Below, one piece after another: positions 43,287 through 53,211 of a stretch of 64,000 bases of DNA (positions within the stretch are counted from its first letter, which is position 1; each line of letters begins with the position of its first letter). Position numbers and translations under genes: made by a program. The DNA is from Glaciecola sp965660625 (GTDB taxonomy: Bacteria; Pseudomonadota; Gammaproteobacteria; Enterobacterales; Alteromonadaceae): contig CBFIAR010000017.1 in NCBI GenBank assembly GCA_965660625.1, forward strand, positions 1 through 64,000. Direction: 5' to 3'. The notes beneath the pieces are model-generated. The model searched no databases. It was given only the letters and a program-made list of their open reading frames with translations, and was not told the DNA's origin.

Positions 43287-43931
43287 ATGAATAAGAATAC
43301 CTCATTAGACGCTGTTAAAGCCGCAATACACTCTTTCTCACTTGTTGCCGGTGTGGATGAAGTTGGTCGCGGACCATTGGTTGGTGATGTTGTTACTGCG
43401 GCGGTCATACTCGATCCTAAAAAACCGATAGTAGGTTTAGCTGACTCAAAGAAGTTATCAGAAAAAAAACGCAACGAATTAGCAGTACTGATAAAGCAAA
43501 ACGCGTTATCATGGAATATAGGTCGTGCTAATGTCTTGGAAATTGATCAACTCAATATACTGCATGCCACCATGCTAGCGATGCAACGTGCGGTTACTGG
43601 CTTGCATATTCAACCCGAGCATGTGTTAGTCGATGGAAATCGTTGTCCTGCTTGGTCATACAGTAGTCAAGCTGTGGTTAAGGGAGATGCCTTATTCCCA
43701 CAAATTTCGGCAGCGTCTATTATCGCCAAAGTGACTCGGGATGATGAAATGGTAACGCTCCACAGGCAGTATCCACATTATGGATTTGCGGCACATAAGG
43801 GGTATCCGACTAAAGCGCACCTAGCAGCATTACAAGAGCATGGCCCACTGTCATGTTATCGTCAAAGTTTTAAGCCTGTACAGAGCGTGTTAGCTTTGTG
43901 GCAAGGCGAGTTACAGGATGAGGTAAAATAA
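43287..43931 (+). CDS. rnhB: Ribonuclease HII
   Basis: 214 aa (E. coli 198). It removes ribonucleotides from DNA. Catalytic GVDEVGRGPLVGDVV (Asp-Glu), ADSKKLSEKKR, VLVDGNRCP and SAASIIAKVTRD are all present. It directly abuts dnaE. Confidence 0.96.
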   Translation: MNKNTSLDAVKAAIHSFSLVAGVDEVGRGPLVGDVVTAAVILDPKKPIVGLADSKKLSEKKRNELAVLIKQNALSWNIGRANVLEIDQLNILHATMLAMQRAVTGLHIQPEHVLVDGNRCPAWSYSSQAVVKGDALFPQISAASIIAKVTRDDEMVTLHRQYPHYGFAAHKGYPTKAHLAALQEHGPLSCYRQSFKPVQSVLALWQGELQDEVK

Positions 43932-46900
43932 GTGTCAGCCAATTTTGTACACTTACGAGTGCATAGCGATTACTCAATGCAAGACGGCTTGAACAAAGTA
44001 AAGCCAATTCTAGCAAAAACAAAATCCATGAATATGCCGGCAATAGCGATCACCGACCTCATGAATATGTGTGGCTTGGTGAAGTTCTATTCCGAAGCCT
44101 TTAATATTGGTGTGAAACCCATTATCGGTTGTGATATCTGGTTATTGTCACCGCATTTTCCGAACGAAATAACACGCTTAACCTTACTAGCTAAAAATAG
44201 TAAAGGTTATAAAAATATCACCGAAATTATTTCCAAAGCCTACCGACAAGGGCATGTTCAGCATAAGGTTGTCGTGCGCCAAGAATGGCTGGCTGACTAT
44301 GCAGAGGGCGTCATTGTTTTATCTGGCGCGTTAGCGGGTGATTTAGGTATTGCATTAACCAAAAATAATCCTGATATTGCAAATAATATCACTGCATTTT
44401 TTCAACAATACTTTCATGATCACTTTTACGTGGAGCTGCTTCGCACGGGCCGTGACGGCGAAGAGGATTATATTCATCGCGCGGTTGAATGGGCGGCGCA
44501 AAACGGCTTACCAGTTGTGGCAACGAACGAAGTGTGTTTCATTGACAAAGTAGGCTATGAACCGCACGAAGTGCGAGTGTGCATTAGTGAAGGTTATACG
44601 CTAGACGATAAAAGACGCCCAAAGAAGCACAGCGAGCAACAATATTTGCGCAGTGCTGAAGAAATGATTGAACTGTTCAAAGATGTCCCCTCTGCAATCG
44701 AAAACACCATTGAAATTGCTAAACGCTGCAATGCGGAACTAACGCTTGGTGAGTATTTCTTACCGCAGTTTCCAACCGGTGACATGAGCACAGAAGATTT
44801 CTTGGTAAAAGTCTCTGAAGAAGGCTTAGAGCGTCGTTTAATTAAGCTATTTGCGGATGAAGCAGAGCGTAAAGAAAAACGCGGTGAGTATGACGAGCGT
44901 TTGGCAATAGAGCTCAAAGTGATTAACCAAATGGGTTTCCCTGGTTACTTCTTGATCGTCATGGAATTTATTCAATGGTCAAAGGATAATAACATTCCGG
45001 TTGGTCCTGGACGTGGTTCTGGTGCAGGCTCACTGGTGGCTTACGCATTGGATATTACCGATCTTGACCCGCTAGAATTTGATTTACTTTTCGAGCGTTT
45101 CTTGAATCCAGAACGGGTATCAATGCCCGACTTTGACATCGATTTTTGCATGGATCGCCGCGACGAAGTTATCGACCATGTTGCCGACATTTACGGTCGC
45201 GATGCGGTATCACAAATCATTACTTTCGGGACAATGGCGGCGAAAGCCGTTATACGCGATGTGGGCCGAGTATTAGGTCATCCTTACGGTTTTGTCGACC
45301 GCATTTCAAAGTTGATTCCCATGGACCCGGGCATGACACTGGAAAAGGCATTTGCGGTAGAACCTCGTTTACCCGAGCTTTATGACCAAGACGAAGACGT
45401 AAAAGATCTTATCGATACCGCGCGTATTTTAGAAGGCGTTACTCGAAATGCAGGTAAACATGCGGGCGGTGTTGTTATATCACCGACGACTATTACCGAT
45501 TTCTCGCCTCTGTATTGCGATGATACGGGCTCAAACCCGGTTACTCAATTTGATAAGAACGACGTTGAAACCGCAGGTTTAGTTAAGTTCGACTTCTTAG
45601 GTTTACGCACACTGACGATTATTCAGTGGGCTATTGACATGGTCAAAGACGTGCAGGGTATCGATATCGATATTACCCAAATTCCGTTAGAAGACCCCAA
45701 ATGCTTTAGCGTGCTGCAGAAAGCCGAAACAACGGCGGTGTTCCAACTAGAATCTCGCGGCATGAAAGACTTAATTAACCGACTGAAGCCCGACTGTTTC
45801 GAAGATATTATCGCACTCGTTGCCTTATTTAGACCGGGTCCGCTGCAATCAGGCATGGTGGATAACTTTATTGATAGAAAGCATGGTCGTGAAGCTATTT
45901 CGTACCCTGATGCTGAATATCAACATGAATGTTTACAAGAAATTCTCGAACCCACCTACGGTATTATCCTTTATCAAGAACAAGTTATGCAGATTGCGCA
46001 GGTGATGTCGGGGTATTCGCTTGGCGGCGCTGACTTGTTGCGCCGTGCAATGGGTAAGAAAAATGCGCAAGAAATGGCGAAACAACGGGCTTCATTTGAG
46101 CAAGGAGCCGCTGATAACAACATTGATCCTGAGTTATCGATAAAGATATTTGACTTGGTTGAAAAATTTGCCGGTTATGGTTTTAACAAATCGCACTCTG
46201 CCGCCTATGCCTTGGTGTCATATCAAACGCTATGGCTAAAAACCCATTACCCAGCCGAATTTATGGCTGCGGTGATGTCAGCGGATATGGATAATACGGA
46301 TAAAATTGTGACATTGGTTGATGAGTGTGGCCACATGAATATCGATATTCTGCCGCCGGATCTTAATGCCGGTGAATACAAGTTTACGGTAAATGGCGAT
46401 GGCCAAATTGTGTACGGCATTGGCGCGATTAAAGGCGTAGGTGAAGGTCCTGTTGAAGCGATTATTGAAGCGCGTGAACAGCAAGGTAAATTTAGGGACC
46501 TATTCGATTTTTGTGCCAAGGTTGACGTTAAAAGAGTGAACAAGCGCGTGCTTGAAAAATTAGTCCTCAGTGGTGCTATGGACAATCTAGGTCCACATCG
46601 AGCGGCCTTAATGGCGACCATCAAAGACGCACTCAATGCAGCCAGCCAGCATGCAAAAGCGGAGCTTGCAGGTCAAGCCGATTTGTTTGGCGTGCAGATA
46701 GAATCTGAAGAAGACATCAGCAGCGTATTCGCAAAAGTGCCTAAATGGTCAGAGAAAGTGTGGTTGGATGGCGAAAAAGAAACCTTGGGGCTATATTTAA
46801 CGGGTCATCCCATTAATCAATATTTGAAAGAAATTAAGCAATATACTGATGGGCGTTTAGCCGATCTCACACCAACTAATCGTGATCAGTTTATCAGTAC

Positions 46901-47396
46901 CGTAGGACTCGTGATTGGTGTTCGCGTAATGACCAATAAAAAAGGGCGCAGATGGGGAATTGTGACATTAGACGATAAGTCTGCGAGAATGGACGTTAGA
47001 TTTTACCCAGATATGTACGAACAGTTCGAACCGGTGCTTGTTTCGGATAATTTATTGTGGGTAAAAGGACAGGTCAGCTTTGATGAATTTTCAGGTGGCA
47101 ATACAATAAACGCAAAAGATGTGTTAACGATTGTTCAAGCTCGCTCTAAATACGTCAAACAATTAAAAATAAGTATCCCAGAAACGTTGTGTACTTTGTC
47201 AACAGTCGCTAAAGTGCAGGGTATATTGCAAGCTTATAAAAATGGTACCTGCCCACTGCACATTCATGTTGAACATGAAGATGTGGAAGTCACTATTGCA
47301 TCAGGTGCACAGTGGTGTATAGAACCTGAAGAACAATTATTAGTTGAGTTGCGCCACGTGTTAGGCGCAGATCAAGTTAACTTAGAATTTAACTAA
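43932..47396 (+). CDS. dnaE: DNA polymerase III alpha subunit
   Basis: 1154 aa (E. coli 1160). The replicative polymerase. GTG start. PHP domain at the N-terminus (FVHLRVHSDYSMQDG), catalytic GPGRGSGAGSLVAYAL and MPDFDIDFCMDRRDEV (metal-binding Asp pair), fingers EQVMQIAQVMSGYSLGGADLLRRAMGKK, helix-hairpin-helix near FAGYGFNKSHSAAYA, and C-terminal OB fold. Confidence 0.98.
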   Translation: MSANFVHLRVHSDYSMQDGLNKVKPILAKTKSMNMPAIAITDLMNMCGLVKFYSEAFNIGVKPIIGCDIWLLSPHFPNEITRLTLLAKNSKGYKNITEIISKAYRQGHVQHKVVVRQEWLADYAEGVIVLSGALAGDLGIALTKNNPDIANNITAFFQQYFHDHFYVELLRTGRDGEEDYIHRAVEWAAQNGLPVVATNEVCFIDKVGYEPHEVRVCISEGYTLDDKRRPKKHSEQQYLRSAEEMIELFKDVPSAIENTIEIAKRCNAELTLGEYFLPQFPTGDMSTEDFLVKVSEEGLERRLIKLFADEAERKEKRGEYDERLAIELKVINQMGFPGYFLIVMEFIQWSKDNNIPVGPGRGSGAGSLVAYALDITDLDPLEFDLLFERFLNPERVSMPDFDIDFCMDRRDEVIDHVADIYGRDAVSQIITFGTMAAKAVIRDVGRVLGHPYGFVDRISKLIPMDPGMTLEKAFAVEPRLPELYDQDEDVKDLIDTARILEGVTRNAGKHAGGVVISPTTITDFSPLYCDDTGSNPVTQFDKNDVETAGLVKFDFLGLRTLTIIQWAIDMVKDVQGIDIDITQIPLEDPKCFSVLQKAETTAVFQLESRGMKDLINRLKPDCFEDIIALVALFRPGPLQSGMVDNFIDRKHGREAISYPDAEYQHECLQEILEPTYGIILYQEQVMQIAQVMSGYSLGGADLLRRAMGKKNAQEMAKQRASFEQGAADNNIDPELSIKIFDLVEKFAGYGFNKSHSAAYALVSYQTLWLKTHYPAEFMAAVMSADMDNTDKIVTLVDECGHMNIDILPPDLNAGEYKFTVNGDGQIVYGIGAIKGVGEGPVEAIIEAREQQGKFRDLFDFCAKVDVKRVNKRVLEKLVLSGAMDNLGPHRAALMATIKDALNAASQHAKAELAGQADLFGVQIESEEDISSVFAKVPKWSEKVWLDGEKETLGLYLTGHPINQYLKEIKQYTDGRLADLTPTNRDQFISTVGLVIGVRVMTNKKGRRWGIVTLDDKSARMDVRFYPDMYEQFEPVLVSDNLLWVKGQVSFDEFSGGNTINAKDVLTIVQARSKYVKQLKISIPETLCTLSTVAKVQGILQAYKNGTCPLHIHVEHEDVEVTIASGAQWCIEPEEQLLVELRHVLGADQVNLEFN

Positions 47397-47439
47397 AAGC
47401 CTGGTATTACCTAGGTTTTACAATATGTTAGGATAAATC

Positions 47440-48396
47440 ATGAGTGTACATTTTTTGGATTTCGAGCAGCCTATTGCTGAGTTAGAAGCCAAAATTGAGG
47501 AACTACGCATTGTTAATCAAGGCGGCGAGTTCGATGTGAGTATAGAAGAAGCTATTGGTAAGCTAAGAGAAAAGTGCTCTGAGCAAACCAAAAAAGTGTT
47601 TTCAAATTTGGGTGCTTGGCAAATTTCACAAATTGCTCGCCATCCGATGCGTCCTTATACTCAAGACTATATCAATAATATGCTGACTGATTTTGATGAG
47701 TTGGCTGGTGATCGCGCCTATGCTGACGACAAAGCCATTATTGGCGGCCTCGCAAATTTAGATGGTATACCGGTCATGGTGATTGGACATCAAAAAGGGC
47801 GTGATACCCAAGAGAAAATTAAGCGTAACTTTGGTATGCCAAAGCCGGAAGGCTATCGCAAGGCGTTGCGTTTGATGCGCATGGCCGAGCGCTTCAATCT
47901 CCCTATTATTACCTTTATTGATACGCCAGGTGCCTATCCTGGGGTGGGTGCTGAAGAGCGCGGACAAAGCGAAGCGATAGCAATGAACCTTAAGGTCATG
48001 GCAGAACTCACTGTTCCGATTATTTGTACTGTTATTGGCGAAGGTGGTTCCGGTGGTGCACTTGCCATTGGTGTTGGCGACAGAGTGAATATGCTGCAAT
48101 ACAGTACTTACTCTGTTATTTCACCCGAAGGTTGCGCATCTATCTTATGGAAGAGCGCCACCAAAGCACCCATCGCAGCTGAAGCAATGGGGGTCACTGC
48201 ACCGCAAATTAAAGCCCTTGGCTTGATTAATAATATTGTAGAAGAACCATTAGGCGCTGCTCATAGGGATTACGTCGGTATGGCAGCAAACTTGAAAGCA
48301 GTATTAAAACAGCAGCTTTCTCAACTGCAATCGCTGCCAATAGACACGCTATTGGAAGAGCGTTACGAGCGACTTATGTCGTTTGGGTATTGTTAG
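47440..48396 (+). CDS. accA: Acetyl-CoA carboxylase carboxyltransferase alpha subunit
   Basis: 318 aa (E. coli 319). Pairs with AccD to carboxylate acetyl-CoA to malonyl-CoA. LDFEQPIAELEAKIEELR opening, the crotonase-like core PIITFIDTPGAYPGVGAEERGQ, and IGEGGSGGALAIGVGD. Conserved position after dnaE. Confidence 0.98.
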   Translation: MSVHFLDFEQPIAELEAKIEELRIVNQGGEFDVSIEEAIGKLREKCSEQTKKVFSNLGAWQISQIARHPMRPYTQDYINNMLTDFDELAGDRAYADDKAIIGGLANLDGIPVMVIGHQKGRDTQEKIKRNFGMPKPEGYRKALRLMRMAERFNLPIITFIDTPGAYPGVGAEERGQSEAIAMNLKVMAELTVPIICTVIGEGGSGGALAIGVGDRVNMLQYSTYSVISPEGCASILWKSATKAPIAAEAMGVTAPQIKALGLINNIVEEPLGAAHRDYVGMAANLKAVLKQQLSQLQSLPIDTLLEERYERLMSFGYC

Positions 48397-48466
48397 TTAG
48401 CTAAGGTAATCGTAGTTTAGTTAGCTCATTTCAATAAGCTCAATCACTTCAGTATATGGAATTGGT

Positions 48467-49750
48467 ATGTCGACAAGTTCACAGCTCGTAAAAAGTATTA
48501 AGAGCTGTGTACTCCCTCATTTTTCATCGGTCACGATAGCGCTGAGTGGCGGGATTGACTCGGCTGTCATGTTGCATGCTTGTGTCGCTATTCGAGAGCA
48601 AACAGACCGTTCTTTGGTTGTTAATGCTATTCATATACATCATGGACTGAGTCCAAACGCGGATGAATGGTTAGCTTTTTGCCAGCAACTTTGTGAACAG
48701 TTTCAAATTCCATTTCAATATCAAAAAATCTCAATTCAAAGTGCACCTCGGCAAAGCTTGGAAGCTGTCGCTAGAAATGCACGGTATGCTGCATTAGATA
48801 AATTGGCACCTGCAGGTTCGCTGGTCTTGTTGGCTCAGCATGAAGATGACCAAGCCGAAACCGTGTTACTGCAGCTAAAACGAGGTGCTGGGCCTAAAGG
48901 GCTAAGCGGTATGGCTGAACGTTTTAGTAAATCTACTTCGGTGCAGTATGCGCGTCCTTGGGTAAATTCAGGGCTTGGTAAACAAGACATACTCAGCTAT
49001 GCGCAAGCGCATAATTTACGTTGGGTGGAGGATGAATCAAATCAGGATACGTCCTTTGATCGTAATTTTTTGCGCAACGATATTATGCCTTTGCTTAAAC
49101 ATAAGTGGCCACAAATAAGTAAAACCATTAGTCGAAGCGCATTGCTTTGTGCCTCACAAAATCAATTGGTTGAGACAATGGCGGGCGAAGCGCTCCAAAA
49201 GATTCAAAATGGGGACTTGGCGCTGTCATTATCTGGTTTATCCGTTCTTCCCAATACCTTGGCCACAGAGGTAATCAGATTATGGATCGCAAACAAAATT
49301 GGTTTGACGGTTTCTGCTTCTCAACTGCATGAAATTCAGAAGTTGTGCATAGCGAAAGCGGATCAAAAAGGCATTGTTCAAGTTGAAAACTGGCAATGTC
49401 GTCGCTTTAATCACGATTTATATTGGGTGGCGTTAGCAGAGATTGCTGAAGCGCCGTTGCCCACCCATAGTATAGAGATTGAAATAGACACCAAAATACA
49501 GCGCATGGACGTCACATACGGTGATCTCCATCGGCGCGTTAAGTTATTCGCTAATCGTCCTAGTAAAACACTTAAAGCCTGGATGAAAGAGGCTGGCGTT
49601 AAGCCATGGAAACGCATGGCGATGCCTATTATTTGCCTCAATGAGCACATTGTTGCCGTGCAATTGGCTGACAGTGTCGTTATAAATGAGCAATTTAAAG
49701 GTAAACCCTTTATTCAATCTGCGATCGACAGCCTGAAAGAGCAACGATAA
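48467..49750 (+). CDS. tilS: tRNA(Ile)-lysidine synthase TilS
   Basis: 427 aa (E. coli 432). It modifies C34 of tRNA-Ile(CAU). PP-loop ALSGGIDSAVMLHA at about 25-38, IHIHHGLSPNADEW, ARNARYAALDKLA, AQHEDDQAETVLLQLKRGAGPKGLSGM, and the C-terminal tRNA-binding domain. Conserved order accA-tilS. Confidence 0.96.
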   Translation: MSTSSQLVKSIKSCVLPHFSSVTIALSGGIDSAVMLHACVAIREQTDRSLVVNAIHIHHGLSPNADEWLAFCQQLCEQFQIPFQYQKISIQSAPRQSLEAVARNARYAALDKLAPAGSLVLLAQHEDDQAETVLLQLKRGAGPKGLSGMAERFSKSTSVQYARPWVNSGLGKQDILSYAQAHNLRWVEDESNQDTSFDRNFLRNDIMPLLKHKWPQISKTISRSALLCASQNQLVETMAGEALQKIQNGDLALSLSGLSVLPNTLATEVIRLWIANKIGLTVSASQLHEIQKLCIAKADQKGIVQVENWQCRRFNHDLYWVALAEIAEAPLPTHSIEIEIDTKIQRMDVTYGDLHRRVKLFANRPSKTLKAWMKEAGVKPWKRMAMPIICLNEHIVAVQLADSVVINEQFKGKPFIQSAIDSLKEQR

Positions 49751-49833
49751 CCTCACGGCAACTTCTTGCCTACAGAGGTATACGTTATTCATCGCTCATT
49801 CCCCCTTGTAGAATTAACAGGAGGTAATGAAGT

Positions 49834-50769
49834 TTAGGCTGCTTTAAATAGATTTTTACCAGCGTTCTTAGCATCATATAAGGCCATATCTGCACGTTTG
49901 AATAAGGTTTGTTGGGTATCCGTATCAAGAAAGGTAGTAGCACCAACACTCGTGGATACCTCATGTTGCTTAAACAAAGGATGTTCTGCGGTTGATTTTT
50001 GAATGCGTCTTGCAACTTGCTCATTGGCTTTTTGATCACTGTCGAGTAGTAGACAACAAAACTCGTCACCACCAAATCTAAAGGCATGATCAGAATCCCG
50101 TAATGACCCTGTCAATAAACTAGCGAACTGAATAAGTACTTCATCACCATGCTGATGGCCGTGACGGTCATTCACTTGCTTAAAATTATCTAGGTCGAGA
50201 ACTAGTAGCCCGAAAGAGTGTTCATTACGTAAACTCATGCTGATTAATTTATGCAGTGAGTCGTTGAAATGTGAGCGATTGCATAAACCTGTCAGCATAT
50301 CTTTGGTTGCGAGCTGGCGAATGCGGTAATATTCCAACGCATGTTTCAATCCCATTGCATATATCGAATGCAGTTCAGACAATAATTTACGCTGAAGAGG
50401 CGACAAAACCTGCGAAAATATATATGACAATTGAGCATGTTGTCGTGCGCCTAGAGGATCGCCATAGTCCAAGGTGATTTTCATGCTACGCGCATTATGT
50501 GCTGAATTACCGAAAGACAAGGTTTGTTCGGCAAATCTTATCTTTATTGAGGTGCAGGGGAGTTTAGTGCTGAGTAATTCAAAATAGGTTTTTGCTAACT
50601 CCTCTAATTCAATGGTTTGCAACATGCGACGCATAATGTTTGATGATTCGCTATTTGTTAGCATCGTGTTCAATCTCATCTCGTTATATTCAAACGCATG
50701 AGCAGCGTTGGGCTCATGCATAGAAACATCCCTAGACTCATTCACCTGTTTTACTGCAAGGATATCCAT
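49834..50769 (-). CDS. GGDEF diguanylate cyclase
   Basis: 311 aa from the ATG at 50769, which has GGAG 6 nt upstream; upstream in-frame ATGs lack this. The C-terminal GGDEF domain reads DMLTGLCNRSHFNDSL, DLDNFKQVNDRHGHQHGDE, and GGDEF at 233-237, with an intact inhibitory site RDSD just upstream (unlike the cyclase at 6198). Residues 40-150 hold an unrecognised alpha/beta domain; no membrane helices. Probably a soluble c-di-GMP synthase with feedback inhibition. Confidence 0.9.
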   Translation of the reverse strand: MDILAVKQVNESRDVSMHEPNAAHAFEYNEMRLNTMLTNSESSNIMRRMLQTIELEELAKTYFELLSTKLPCTSIKIRFAEQTLSFGNSAHNARSMKITLDYGDPLGARQHAQLSYIFSQVLSPLQRKLLSELHSIYAMGLKHALEYYRIRQLATKDMLTGLCNRSHFNDSLHKLISMSLRNEHSFGLLVLDLDNFKQVNDRHGHQHGDEVLIQFASLLTGSLRDSDHAFRFGGDEFCCLLLDSDQKANEQVARRIQKSTAEHPLFKQHEVSTSVGATTFLDTDTQQTLFKRADMALYDAKNAGKNLFKAA

Positions 50770-51098
50770 ATTTAACTCCAAATAGACTTCGCGTGATGTA
50801 TTTATGTACTTATTTGATTTATTTGTTTTAATCACTTAAGCGCATTTAAACTCCAAAAGTGTCGATTTATTGACGATGAGATTGATTTAAAAGGTATGTT
50901 GCAGTTGAAAACTATGCGAACATTAATCAATCGAACAATAAAAAAACAATTCAGCCGTTGTTTATAACGGCTTAGAATGCAGGCGCTTTGAACTTACTTT
51001 AAATCTGCATATACTGCCTCGGTGGAGATTATTCATATAGGCTCTTAGACTTTAGCAATAGTCATGCCTGTTTTTACTATTCGAAATAGGGAAGTGTT

Positions 51099-53072
51099 TT
51101 GGACCAAGTTTTTATTAATATTATTGCTTTAATGGCACTGTCCGTATTTTTGGTGTGGTGTTTTAAACGTGCGGGTTTACCGGCCATACTAGCCTATCTG
51201 TTTGTTGGAGTGATGGCAGGCCCTGAAGTTCTGTCGCTTTATAATGACCCTGAGCAGATGCATTTATTAGCAGAAGTGGGCATTGTATTTCTGTTATTTT
51301 CACTGGGCTTGGAATTCTCACTGCCGAAATTGATTGCCATGCGAAATTTAGTGTTTGGTGTTGGCGCAGGTCAAATGCTCTTAACGACGGCTATCTTTGC
51401 GGGTATCGCATTGCTGTTTGGTCAATCGATCAGCACTTCCATTGTTATTGGCGGCATGGTTGCATTGTCATCTACGGCTATCGTCATTAAACAAATAGAC
51501 GATGCGGGTCGTCTCAATACGCCGCGCTCACAAATGGCAGTCAGTATATTACTCTTTCAAGATTTAGCCGTCGTGCCTTTTCTGATCGCTATTCCTTTAC
51601 TTGCACCAGGCTCTGAACAGAGCCTCGGTATTGCCATGCTCATGGCGCTGCTGAAAGGGGTTGTCGTTGTGGTTTTGTTGCTGTCGGTTGGGCGCTGGCT
51701 TTTACCGCGGATTTTCAATGAAGTTGCTCGTACTCGAACTGACGAGTTATTTGTACTTACCACTATTCTGGTTGCCTTATTAGCTGCAGGCACTACCTAT
51801 GCGTTTGGTTTGTCGATGGCGCTAGGTGCTTTCTTGGCGGGAATGATGCTGAGTGAATCTCAATACCGACATCAACTTGAGGCTGATATTCGTCCGTTTC
51901 GCGACATCTTGATGGGGTTATTCTTCATTACGGTAGGGATGAAATTGGAGCTTGATGTGTTTATCTTTGAGTTTCATTGGATACTCTTAGGATTGGCTGT
52001 CATGGTGGTGTTAAAGACCCTAGTCGTGAGCTTTAGCGCCTTTATAGCACGACAAAGTAAACAGGATGCTTGGGCGGCAGGAATGAAGTTGGCGCAAATG
52101 GGGGAGTTCAGCTTTGTTATTGCTGCGCTAGCTGCGCAGAACAAGCTTATTAGTTCACAACAATCTTCGATGATAATTAGTATTGGTTTACTGAGTATGG
52201 CAATCACTCCTTGGCTAATTAATATGAGTGGAAAATTTGCACAATGGATTGCGCCAAATAAAGACATACAGGATATCGCGGCTGAATTAATTCAATCTGA
52301 AGATAAAGACCTCGCTAATCATGTGCTTATTTTGGGTTTTGGACGAGTGGGGCAATCGGTTGCTCGCATGCTGAAATTAGAGGGTATCGAATATGTTGCA
52401 CTGGATTTTGATCCTGTTCGAGTGCATGAAAGTCGCGCAGCTGGTCAAAACGTTATGTTTGGTGACGTAGCCCAACGCGACATGCTGAAATCCGCCGGCA
52501 TCGCAAATGCGCAATTAGCGTTGATCACCTTTGACCATCATGACAAAGCATTACGGGTGGTGAATGCAATTACTGATTTAAGGCCTGGATTACCCGTGGT
52601 TGTTCGCACTAGAAAAGACTATTTATCGGATGATTTATATTCGGCTGGCGCGTCGCAAGTGGTGCCTGAAATGCAAGAAGGTAGCTTAATGTTGGTTTCT
52701 CAAGTATTACATTATGCGGGTGTGCCGATGTCACGCATTTTGAAGCGAGTGCGCAATGAGCGTAAAAAAGGCTATCAGCATATGCATGGTTTTTTTCCAG
52801 GCGAAACGACTGAGATTAGCTATGGCACAAAAGATAAACTCGAATTTATGCATGCTGTAACAATCAGTAATGGTGCGTTTGCGGTCAACAAAACTATCAA
52901 GGAATTAGATATCGAAGGTCGTCGAGTAAAAATTACTGGCTTGAGGCGTAACAATAAAGAAATAGAAGATCCGGATTCTAGCACACTTATTTTTGCCAAC
53001 GATGTATTAGTGATTTCTGGTAAGCCAAGAAGGGTAGAACGTATTGAACATTTTTTACTTTATGGAAATTAA
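51099..53072 (+). CDS. KefB/KefC-type CPA2 cation:proton antiporter with RCK domain
   Basis: 657 aa, TTG start with GGGAAG upstream. About 12 membrane segments (IALMALSVFLVWCFKRAGLPAILAYLFVGVMAGP opening; the SLGLEFS and GALALSSTA-like motifs of CPA2; LGAFLAGMMLSES). It then has a TrkA-N Rossmann domain (HVLILGFGRVGQSVARMLKLEG, about 405-426) and a TrkA-C domain (about 575-650). It likely exchanges K+ or Na+ for H+, gated by NAD(H) or a nucleotide. The true kefB or kefC orthology cannot be settled here. Confidence 0.9.
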   Translation: MDQVFINIIALMALSVFLVWCFKRAGLPAILAYLFVGVMAGPEVLSLYNDPEQMHLLAEVGIVFLLFSLGLEFSLPKLIAMRNLVFGVGAGQMLLTTAIFAGIALLFGQSISTSIVIGGMVALSSTAIVIKQIDDAGRLNTPRSQMAVSILLFQDLAVVPFLIAIPLLAPGSEQSLGIAMLMALLKGVVVVVLLLSVGRWLLPRIFNEVARTRTDELFVLTTILVALLAAGTTYAFGLSMALGAFLAGMMLSESQYRHQLEADIRPFRDILMGLFFITVGMKLELDVFIFEFHWILLGLAVMVVLKTLVVSFSAFIARQSKQDAWAAGMKLAQMGEFSFVIAALAAQNKLISSQQSSMIISIGLLSMAITPWLINMSGKFAQWIAPNKDIQDIAAELIQSEDKDLANHVLILGFGRVGQSVARMLKLEGIEYVALDFDPVRVHESRAAGQNVMFGDVAQRDMLKSAGIANAQLALITFDHHDKALRVVNAITDLRPGLPVVVRTRKDYLSDDLYSAGASQVVPEMQEGSLMLVSQVLHYAGVPMSRILKRVRNERKKGYQHMHGFFPGETTEISYGTKDKLEFMHAVTISNGAFAVNKTIKELDIEGRRVKITGLRRNNKEIEDPDSSTLIFANDVLVISGKPRRVERIEHFLLYGN

Positions 53073-53211
53073 TCAGGGTAATCACGAACGCTAATGGCAT
53101 CTTATTGTTAAGTCGGCAAAGCCAACAATGCAGCGCGGCTGGGAAATTAATCAAGTAAATTTAATTAAATGCAGTAAAATACCCGCATTCACAATTTTTA
53201 GGATAGTCGAT